A stretch of 6,046 nucleotides of DNA from Bryobacteraceae bacterium (GTDB lineage: Bacteria; Acidobacteriota; Terriglobia; Bryobacterales; Bryobacteraceae): assembly GCA_025350445.1 (NCBI GenBank), contig JANXXV010000642.1, positions 1 to 6,046 of the forward strand, written 5' to 3'. This document shows positions 1 to 5,262 of this stretch, one piece after another (position 1 is the first letter of the stretch; each line of letters begins with the position of its first letter). The position numbers were made by a program, and so were the translations under genes. The notes under the pieces were generated by a model. The model was given only the letters and a program-made list of their open reading frames with translations, searched no databases and was not told the origin of the DNA.

Positions 1-3000
1 AGAGCTACTGTGCTCGAACAGGTATCTCAATATTCGCACTTACAATTTTCGCGGGGAATATGCAGGCGGTCAATGTGCTGCTTTCCACGGTACCTCCTGC
101 AACTACAAGTCCTGCTGTAATCACTCTTACTTGCAGCACGGTTAACGGGCCCGGCGCGGCCGTGACCGTTAACGTGAAACCAGTAACGCCAGGGACGACC
201 CTCGCCCCGCTCAGCGCGACCCCGGTCACAGTGGGTTCGCTCGCGGGTACCGGGTTGGTTGTCACCTTTGCGCCCCCCCTAGCCCCAGCTAGCCAAGTAG
301 CTACTCTTACCCAAGTCAACCAAGGCGTAGGCCTTAACTACACCGTCCGGGTTGCCAATGGTTGCGTTGGAGCCACCACGGGAGCGGCCACATTCCATTT
401 CGCCACGGGCGCCGGCACGGATGTGCTGGTCACGGCGAATGTCACGGTTGGTCCTACCGGTCCAACGGTCTCCGGCCTTGCTACCTCCCCGAGTGCGGTA
501 ACGCTCACTTGCACCAGATCGGCGGGTCCGGCTTTCGCGCCGGGAGCGGCCAAGACTGTTTCGGTTACTTCGGCCGCGGTTGGCGGCACTCCGTTCACAG
601 TGGATAACGCTACGGTTCCGCCGCCAGCCTGGCTTACCGTCAATCCGCTGGTGGGCGGCACTGCTACCGCGATACCAACCACCTTTACCGTGGTTGCGGC
701 TGCCGGGTGCGGCGGCTTCGCCGCGGGTACCAGCAATGTGGCCGTTGTTCATCTATTGAATTCGCCGGGCCCGGACAAACTGGTAACGGTTACGCTGCAG
801 GTTCAACCTCCGACCCCCTTGGTTGCCGTGCCTGCTACGGCTTCCCTTTCCTACACGAAGGGTTCCGGTTCGCCGGGTCACGTGGATGTCAACATAACTT
901 CGCTGTCCAGCCCGGCGCCCTTCTTTGCGGTGGATACGGCGAGTCTGCCCATCTGGCTGACCGTGGATTCCATCACCGGAACCACGCCGAAGCCACTGCG
1001 CTTCACCTCGACGAGCGTTGCCGATTCGCTTTCTCCCGGCACCTACAGCGCCACGGTTTTAGTGAACGTTTCCGGTTTTGCGTCTTTGCAGGTACCCATT
1101 AGCTTGCTGGTGACCAACAAGGCGCCGCGGTTGACGGTGTCGGAAGGAACCACGCGGAACCTCTCCTGGGTATTGGGCACGGCTCTTCCCACGCCCGTTG
1201 TCACCGCCGTCTCCAGCGATTCTCCCCTTGCCTATAGCATCACCACCGGCGGAATTTTGGCGCCTATTGTCAGCGCCAGCCAGCAAAAGGGCCTGGCCTA
1301 CAACTTCGGCACACAGATTGGCGTTATCTTTAACCCGCTGATCTTTGCATCGGCGCAGCCGGGCAGCGTGCTGACCGGGACGGTAACACTTACTTCGGGG
1401 ACTCCGGTTTCGACCATCGTGGTTACCTTTAACATCACCATTGTGTCTCCGGGATCCACCGTGGTGGGAATCACTCCGGCGAGTCTGCCGACGGCATCGG
1501 CCGGCCAAACCTTCCTGGTTACGCTTGTCGGTACGGGATTCGTCGGGGGTACCGATCCCCTCCAGAAGACCAAGGTTGGAGTGGTGGTGACCGGATCGCT
1601 GATCACGGACACCAATATCTCGGCTAACGTCATCAACCCTTCAAACATCATCCTGACAATCACCGTTCCGGTGGTTGCGGATGCGAACCTTCCCTTTTCA
1701 ACAGGCGGTCCGGTACTCATCGGCGTCTGCAATCCGGGTGGCGGAACCTGCAACATTCCTACCGGCAGCGCTTCGCTTTCGATTGGCTCCAATCCGATCA
1801 TTTCCTCGGTTACCAGTGCTTCTTCGTTCACTCAGGTGACAGCGCCGGTGGTACAGACTCTGGCTCCGTTTGACATGCTCAGTATCTTTGGCAGCAACTT
1901 CTGCTCCTCCAACAACAGCGGTTGCAGCAGCACCGACGTGATCTACGGATCACCCGACGCGGCTGCTCTGCGCTATGCAACTTCGCTTAGCCAGGAGGCT
2001 GTAAGCCTCACACAGAGGTCGATTTCGGTGACCTTCCAGACCCACGCGAGTCCCGCTGTATTTATCGCGAACGCCCCGCTGCTGTTTGCCACCAATAACC
2101 AGATCAATGTGCTGGTTCCGGGCGCGGTTTTCGGGAACATCGGCACCGCGATTGATGTCGTAGTGAACTTTGGCTACGGTCTCGCGGGCGCGGCAACATT
2201 GAAGAGCAGCCCGCCCTTCCCGGTCACGGTGGCAGCCACCAATCCCGGAATCTTCACGGTGGGCGCCAACGGCCAGGGAGATGGAGCGGTCCTCAATACC
2301 AGTTGGACCGTGATCAGCAGCAGCAATGCCGCCGGGATGCGTTCCACTGCCTTGGATTCAGATACGGTGCAGTTCTATGTGACCGGTCTGGGTAAGCCCG
2401 ACAGCGCTGGAGATAACACGTCCGCCGGAACCGGTGGCGGGGCGGTCTGGCCTACAGACTGCGTTACTATCGCCAGCTTCCTTACTTCGCTAAATACCCA
2501 GACGGGCGGTACTTATACGTCGCTGGACGGAACGGTGATTCAGAGCGCGTTGCTCAATACTAACCGCCTGGTTCCCTGCCTGGCCACCACCAACCTTCCC
2601 ACGGTGACCGTGGGCGGCATTGATGCGCCAGTTACCTATGCTGGATGGGTGGCCGATACGGTGGCCGGTCTCTACCAGGTGAATGTAAGACTGCCAGGTA
2701 GAGCGACCGGTCCGTTCCTCACCGCCGCCGACACCATGACTGCTAGCGCTACTCTTACCGCGCCGGTGCAATTACCGGTGGTGATTACCTCCGGCGGCGT
2801 TCTCAGCCAGGCTGGCGTCACCATGTGGGTGGCCCCGCAGTTGAAGGTCATCGCCCCAACTCTCGCCGGTCTCACCGGCACGGTTGGTGTGCTCTGGAGC
2901 ACTTCGCTCACTGGCGGGAACAGCTACAAGGTAGTGGCAACGGAAGGGACAGCCCCCTACCGCTATGCGCTTACCTCCGGCCTGCTGCCTGCCGGTCTAT

Positions 3001-3719
3001 CGATGAGCGCAGCCGGCTTTATCGCCGGAACGCCAGCCGCCAATACCGCCGGGACCTACGTTGTTACGGCCACGGCCACCGATTCGGCTAATCTTCCGGT
3101 TACTGGCACGGTAACCTTCACCATCACCGTTGCCGGAGGCCTGGTAGTCGCATCTTTGAACGCGGCTCCTTTCGCCGGTACCTTTGGCACGCCCAATACT
3201 TCTGTCACCACGGCGCTGGCCACTGGTGGACAGTATCCATACGCCTACACCATCACTACGACTCCTTCGTCCTCGCCATTACCCATCGGCCTGACGATGG
3301 ATCCCGCTACCGGAGTACTCGGGTTCACGGCGCTGACACCGGCGGGGACTTACCATATCACCGTCCTGGCGACCGATTCCACAGCCGTCACACCGCTGAC
3401 CGGTACGCTTAGCTTTGACCTCGTCGTCGCGCTGCAAATCAGCCGGTCGGCGCCTGTTTCCAGAGCCAACACTGTAGCCGGCGCCATCAGCACGGTGGGC
3501 ACAAACGGGCAGACCGGAAGCATCACCTACACGCTGGATGCGACAACCGCGGCCCTGACCTGGGTAACCATCAACGCTGGCACTGGAGTGGTTTCCGTCA
3601 CGGGCAGCTCCGTGGCCGGTACAGTGAATGCGGTAGTAACCGCAAACGACGGCACCGCCGCACCTGGTGCGGCAACCGCCGGAACAGCCACCATCGGCGT
3701 CACCATCGTGATCACCTAA
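1..3719 (+). CDS. Giant Ig-like/TIGR03437-domain surface or secreted protein, 5'-truncated by the window edge
   Basis: The frame is open from base 3, giving 1238 visible residues to the TAA at 3717-3719. The ATG at 60 is not the start, because the 19 codons before it continue a repeated domain. Domains in visible-residue numbering: tail of one repeat (1-30); two related beta-rich repeats (about 33-146 and 160-265), each with a Cys pair (C44/C121, C170/C236); a BACON-like domain with a WLTV core (about 273-371); another Ig-like domain (376-483); an IPT/TIG-like domain (485-596); a Solibacter TIGR03437-type domain (597-945); two putative-Ig (He_PIG) modules (970-1044 and 1047-1143), the first with the LPAGLSMS...GTP...GTY...ATDS pattern; and a last Ig-like module (1145-1238). 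The protein is very rich in Thr, Val, Ala, Ser and Gly and poor in charged residues, as expected for an exported adhesin or matrix protein. No LPXTG, PEP-CTERM or other C-terminal anchor is visible; the signal peptide would lie outside. The ligand is unknown. Domain names are from memory of the families. Confidence 0.9.
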   Translation, partial: SYCARTGISIFALTIFAGNMQAVNVLLSTVPPATTSPAVITLTCSTVNGPGAAVTVNVKPVTPGTTLAPLSATPVTVGSLAGTGLVVTFAPPLAPASQVATLTQVNQGVGLNYTVRVANGCVGATTGAATFHFATGAGTDVLVTANVTVGPTGPTVSGLATSPSAVTLTCTRSAGPAFAPGAAKTVSVTSAAVGGTPFTVDNATVPPPAWLTVNPLVGGTATAIPTTFTVVAAAGCGGFAAGTSNVAVVHLLNSPGPDKLVTVTLQVQPPTPLVAVPATASLSYTKGSGSPGHVDVNITSLSSPAPFFAVDTASLPIWLTVDSITGTTPKPLRFTSTSVADSLSPGTYSATVLVNVSGFASLQVPISLLVTNKAPRLTVSEGTTRNLSWVLGTALPTPVVTAVSSDSPLAYSITTGGILAPIVSASQQKGLAYNFGTQIGVIFNPLIFASAQPGSVLTGTVTLTSGTPVSTIVVTFNITIVSPGSTVVGITPASLPTASAGQTFLVTLVGTGFVGGTDPLQKTKVGVVVTGSLITDTNISANVINPSNIILTITVPVVADANLPFSTGGPVLIGVCNPGGGTCNIPTGSASLSIGSNPIISSVTSASSFTQVTAPVVQTLAPFDMLSIFGSNFCSSNNSGCSSTDVIYGSPDAAALRYATSLSQEAVSLTQRSISVTFQTHASPAVFIANAPLLFATNNQINVLVPGAVFGNIGTAIDVVVNFGYGLAGAATLKSSPPFPVTVAATNPGIFTVGANGQGDGAVLNTSWTVISSSNAAGMRSTALDSDTVQFYVTGLGKPDSAGDNTSAGTGGGAVWPTDCVTIASFLTSLNTQTGGTYTSLDGTVIQSALLNTNRLVPCLATTNLPTVTVGGIDAPVTYAGWVADTVAGLYQVNVRLPGRATGPFLTAADTMTASATLTAPVQLPVVITSGGVLSQAGVTMWVAPQLKVIAPTLAGLTGTVGVLWSTSLTGGNSYKVVATEGTAPYRYALTSGLLPAGLSMSAAGFIAGTPAANTAGTYVVTATATDSANLPVTGTVTFTITVAGGLVVASLNAAPFAGTFGTPNTSVTTALATGGQYPYAYTITTTPSSSPLPIGLTMDPATGVLGFTALTPAGTYHITVLATDSTAVTPLTGTLSFDLVVALQISRSAPVSRANTVAGAISTVGTNGQTGSITYTLDATTAALTWVTINAGTGVVSVTGSSVAGTVNAVVTANDGTAAPGAATAGTATIGVTIVIT

Positions 3720-3733
3720 CCTACCAGTTAGGT
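3714..3733 (+). other. Small hairpin over the stop codon of the surface-protein gene
   Basis: A perfect 7-bp inverted repeat, ACCTAAC (3714-3720) and GTTAGGT (3727-3733), flanks a 6-base loop and contains the TAA stop. A short T-run follows (3733-3736). Alone it is too weak to be called a terminator, but it sits 11 bases before the strong one and may assist it or protect the 3' end. Confidence 0.4.
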
Positions 3734-3744
3734 TTTACAAATCG

Positions 3745-3783
3745 CCGGCGGCTGGAGATCAAACTCCAGCCGCCGGTTTTTTT
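3745..3783 (+). terminator. Strong intrinsic terminator of the surface-protein gene
   Basis: A perfect 13-bp GC-rich stem, CCGGCGGCTGGAG (3745-3757) and CTCCAGCCGCCGG (3764-3776), encloses the 6-base loop ATCAAA and is followed directly by seven Ts (3777-3783). It begins 25 bases after the stop codon. This is a textbook Rho-independent terminator, and it separates the surface-protein gene from the nucleotidyltransferase gene. Confidence 0.93.
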
Positions 3784-3888
3784 GTGCCCACTCGGACAGG
3801 CTTAATTTCGGCAATGAACTGAAAAAGGCAGGTTATTGAAATTCACGAGAATCTTAACTGGACGAGAGGCTCCGGGCAAACTGAAACC

Positions 3889-4194
3889 ATGAACCGCGAT
3901 CAGGTTATACACGCCTTGCAGGCGCACGAACAGGAGTTTCGCGCCTCGGGCGTGACAAGCATGTCCCTGTTTGGTTCGGTTGCCCGCGGTGAGAATCTCA
4001 CGCACGATGTTGACGTAGCCGTGCGCCTGGGAAATAACTTTTCCGCGCCTGGTCTCGACTACATCAGCCGCTTGGGTGATCTGGAACTCCATTTGTCCGA
4101 ACTTCTCGGCTGCAAAGTGGACGTGCTCGAAGAGCCCGTGCGCAAAGAGCGCTTTCAAAAAGAGATCGATAGGGATCGCGCCCTTGCCTTCTGA
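3889..4194 (+). CDS. MNT-type minimal nucleotidyltransferase (MntA-like antitoxin of an MNT/HEPN pair)
   Basis: This 101-residue protein is about the usual size for minimal nucleotidyltransferases. It carries the signature G29-S30-V-A-R-G-E35 followed by D40-V-D42, and a third acidic strand V77-D78-V, giving the polymerase-beta-type metal triad D40, D42, D78. The Ser usual before the first Asp is His39 here. In characterised MNT/HEPN systems this protein neutralises a HEPN RNase toxin by AMPylating it; that role is inferred here. The ATG at 3889 suits the family's N-terminus (a helix of about 20 residues, then strand LFGSVARG). No good Shine-Dalgarno lies at normal spacing; the nearest purine run, GAGAGG at 3864-3869, is 19 bases away. 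An intact HEPN gene should follow but is absent. The preceding gap (3784-3888) shows no convincing promoter. A stand-alone nucleotidyltransferase is the alternative. Confidence 0.88.
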   Translation: MNRDQVIHALQAHEQEFRASGVTSMSLFGSVARGENLTHDVDVAVRLGNNFSAPGLDYISRLGDLELHLSELLGCKVDVLEEPVRKERFQKEIDRDRALAF

Positions 4195-4261
4195 CAAACC
4201 CGCTCACACGATGATCAGGGCTGAAAGATCCCAACTCCGAGTTCCCATGCGGCTTTCTTAA
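4184..4261 (+). pseudogene. Possible remnant of a HEPN (DUF86) toxin gene start
   Basis: A TTG at 4184-4186, inside the end of the nucleotidyltransferase gene in another frame, opens a 25-codon reading frame ending at TAA 4259-4261. Its first residues read (M)PSDKPAH, resembling from memory the N-terminus of DUF86/HEPN proteins paired with MNT antitoxins. The 11-base overlap also suits the usual coupled gene order. Resemblance stops at about 4207, after which the sequence runs into the end of the opposing vapC gene. I infer that the HEPN body was lost by deletion or replacement. The match is very short and could be chance. Confidence 0.4.
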
Positions 4262-4634
4262 GGGGCTCATCCTTCGTTGCGAAAGGAAGACCAAGGCGCT
4301 GCGCAAGCTCCAAATACGAGGCATCATAGGCGCTGCGCTGGTAAACTCTGGCTTGATCGATAACGGTGCTGAACACCTCGTCGAGTCCATCAACATCAAC
4401 CGTAATGTTGAACAACCGCAGACCTTGTAAGAACTGTGTGCTCTTCGCCCGAGCTACTTTCTTCCGCCGTTCGGCTACCACCAGAGTGTTCACAACCTCC
4501 AGTCTCCAGATGGCAGGCACGAATGCAGTTGCTCCGTCGATCAAAGCTTGTAGGACGGCATCCGTGTAGGGAGTGCTCTGGTCTTCAAAGCACCATGCGG
4601 CACTGACAGAGTTGTCGAGAACGAAGGAACTCAG
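4215..4634 (-). CDS. vapC: VapC-type PIN-domain ribonuclease toxin, apparent CTG start
   Basis: Reading from CTG at 4634-4632 gives 139 residues, a normal VapC length. The PIN-domain acidic residues are all present: D7 in FVLDNS, E46 in WRLEVVN, D104 in SAYDASYLELA and D122 in FATKDEPL. VapC enzymes are metal-dependent RNases that cut tRNA or rRNA and stall growth when freed from VapB. The next usable start, TTG at 4544, would delete D7 and the first strand, so it is unlikely. Between the in-frame stop at 4652-4650 and the FVLDNS motif no ATG, GTG or TTG exists; CTG is the only near-cognate codon. It overlaps the vapB stop as CTGA, mirroring the common ATGA coupling, and GAAGAAGG lies 9 bases upstream. 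The gene ends 20 bp from the convergent nucleotidyltransferase gene, with no clear terminator between. It may be active at reduced expression or silenced by start-codon mutation. Confidence 0.88.
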   Translation of the reverse strand: MSSFVLDNSVSAAWCFEDQSTPYTDAVLQALIDGATAFVPAIWRLEVVNTLVVAERRKKVARAKSTQFLQGLRLFNITVDVDGLDEVFSTVIDQARVYQRSAYDASYLELAQRLGLPFATKDEPLKKAAWELGVGIFQP

Positions 4635-4894
4635 AACCGGCGGCCTTCTTCAATCAGATTGCGGACGGTCAGATCGGGGCCAAGAACATTCCCTCTACGA
4701 AGTTCGCGGATGCTCCGGCCGGCTTCCTCGCGCGCCTGGCGTTTCTCTGCTTCCTCGGGGAGTTCAGTATCGTTGGAAGTCGTTTTCTGCAGGACGGTTT
4801 GCAAAAGGTAGTTGTCCAGGGAGAGCCCCTTCTGACGGGCCTCTTCGGTGAGGCGGTCTACCACGTCGGACGGCCAATCGAGATGGAGGGTCAT
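4631..4894 (-). CDS. vapB: VapB-type antitoxin, ribbon-helix-helix family
   Basis: This 87-residue protein starts at ATG 4894-4892 and is preceded by AGGGA at 6-base spacing. The N-terminus (about residues 1-36: MTLHLDWPSDVVDRLTEEA, then a second helix around SLDNYLLQTVL) looks like a ribbon-helix-helix DNA-binding unit, one beta strand and two helices. A charged linker (about 40-58) leads to a basic C-terminal tail ending DLTVRNLIEEGRRF, the type of segment that wraps VapC and blocks its active site. The gene lies immediately upstream of vapC with a 4-base overlap, the standard antitoxin-first order. Autorepression of the operon with VapC is known for the family and inferred here. The family is assigned by pattern and by its partner. 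Confidence 0.85.
   Translation of the reverse strand: MTLHLDWPSDVVDRLTEEARQKGLSLDNYLLQTVLQKTTSNDTELPEEAEKRQAREEAGRSIRELRRGNVLGPDLTVRNLIEEGRRF
4644..4651 (-). promoter_or_regulatory. Shine-Dalgarno for vapC inside vapB
   Basis: On the minus strand GAAGAAGG is followed by a 9-base spacer and then CTG (4634-4632). It decides the vapC start: it is well placed for the CTG and has no relation to the TTG at 4544. Because it lies in the vapB coding region, toxin translation is probably coupled to antitoxin translation. Confidence 0.55.
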
Positions 4895-4900
4895 AAGAAT

Positions 4901-4905
4901 TCCCT
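4901..4905 (-). promoter_or_regulatory. Shine-Dalgarno of vapB
   Basis: The minus strand reads AGGGA, then the 6-base spacer ATTCTT, then ATG. Good match and spacing support the chosen vapB start. Confidence 0.6.
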
Positions 4906-4932
4906 ATTTTGATCGTACCAAGAGACATAACT

Positions 4933-4961
4933 GAGATACTTGTGGCAGGTGTGTTGCCCAA
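4933..4961 (-). promoter_or_regulatory. Weak candidate promoter for vapBC
   Basis: On the minus strand a TTGGGC (-35-like, 4961-4956) and a TATCTC (-10-like, 4938-4933) are separated by exactly 17 bases and lie about 40 bases before the vapB start. The hexamers match consensus at only three and four of six positions, so this is a placement guess supported mainly by spacing and by overlap with an inverted repeat. Confidence 0.2.
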
Positions 4962-4969
4962 CGCCACAA
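4940..4969. promoter_or_regulatory. Inverted repeat, candidate VapBC operator
   Basis: Perfect 7-bp arms TTGTGGC (4940-4946) and GCCACAA (4963-4969) are separated by 16 bases. A second short palindrome, GTTGCCCAAC (4953-4962), lies between them. The site is 46-75 bases upstream of vapB and overlaps the candidate -35 element, a plausible place for VapBC autorepression. The arms are short enough that chance is possible. Confidence 0.3.
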
Positions 4970-5098
4970 TCAGCAATCGGTGAGCCGGCGTCCTCTGGGC
5001 ACGAAGGCTACGCACACCACGTTGAACCCGGCAGGCGGAGTTCAATTCAATCTTCCACCCGATTGTAATCCGAGCGAAGGTATACACCACCGCCTCGC

Positions 5099-5125
5099 TA
5101 CCCGACACGCGGGAGTTGTCGGGTA
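5099..5125. repeat. 9-bp stem-loop between the STAND gene and vapBC
   Basis: Perfect arms TACCCGACA (5099-5107) and TGTCGGGTA (5117-5125) enclose a 9-base loop. There is no T-run on either side, so it is not a standard intrinsic terminator. It lies 36 bases past the STAND-gene stop and could mark its 3' end, bind a protein, or belong to a dispersed intergenic repeat. Confidence 0.4.
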
Positions 5126-5160
5126 CGGTAGGAGGGTGCCCACATTGAATCTAGTGTTAT

Positions 5161-5262
5161 CTATTGTCTGATAGACAGGTTCTTCAGTTCCCGCAAGGCC
5201 GATACGTCCGTCACCGCCGGGCCGCTGAGGCGGAGCAAAAACGGAGGGGATAGGCGACGTAG
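5161..5262 (-). other. Aborted leucine-rich-repeat segment at the C-terminus of the STAND-like protein
   Basis: The last 33 codons encode about one repeat with the spacing LRLSGPAVTDVSALRELKNL, a bacterial LRR pattern that normally recurs many times. The TAG arrives four codons after LKNL. Confidence 0.55.

Larger units (their letters stand above)
4895..5160. other. Intergenic region between the STAND-like gene and vapB
   Basis: These 266 bases hold no credible gene. Short open frames on both strands (for example 4980-5171 on plus, with a GTG start) have no recognisable domain and no ribosome-binding support. All three minus-strand frames just past the STAND-gene stop were read for a displaced leucine-rich-repeat continuation, and none was found. 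The visible content is the vapB ribosome-binding site, a weak promoter, an inverted repeat and a stem-loop, each listed separately. Confidence 0.6.

Noticed and set aside
60..62. ATG as the start of the giant surface protein
   Set aside because: The frame is open upstream to base 3, and those codons match the end of a repeated domain. No signal peptide follows the ATG.
1298..1831. 177-codon minus-strand open frame inside the surface-protein gene
   Set aside because: It is antisense to a clear multi-domain coding region in GC-rich DNA and has no recognisable motif. The same applies to the other antisense frames between 5 and 3715.
3782..3888. Promoter for the nucleotidyltransferase gene (TTGAAA at 3836 or TTGTGC at 3782)
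   Set aside because: Neither hexamer has a -10-like partner at 16-18 bases.
4137..4157. Possible bidirectional terminator between the nucleotidyltransferase gene and vapC (GCGC/AAAG short repeats)
   Set aside because: The stems are only four bases, lie inside coding sequence and are not followed by a T-run on the vapC strand.
4215..4544. vapC starting at TTG 4544 (109 residues)
   Set aside because: It would remove the first beta strand and catalytic D7. Coding similarity continues upstream to the CTG at 4634.
4764..5108. 114-codon minus-strand frame overlapping vapB
   Set aside because: It overlaps vapB in another frame, its product shows no domain, and vapB has a good start and ribosome-binding site.
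4980..5171. 63-codon plus-strand frame with GTG start in the intergenic region
   Set aside because: No ribosome-binding site, no known motif, and it runs into the end of the opposing STAND-like gene.
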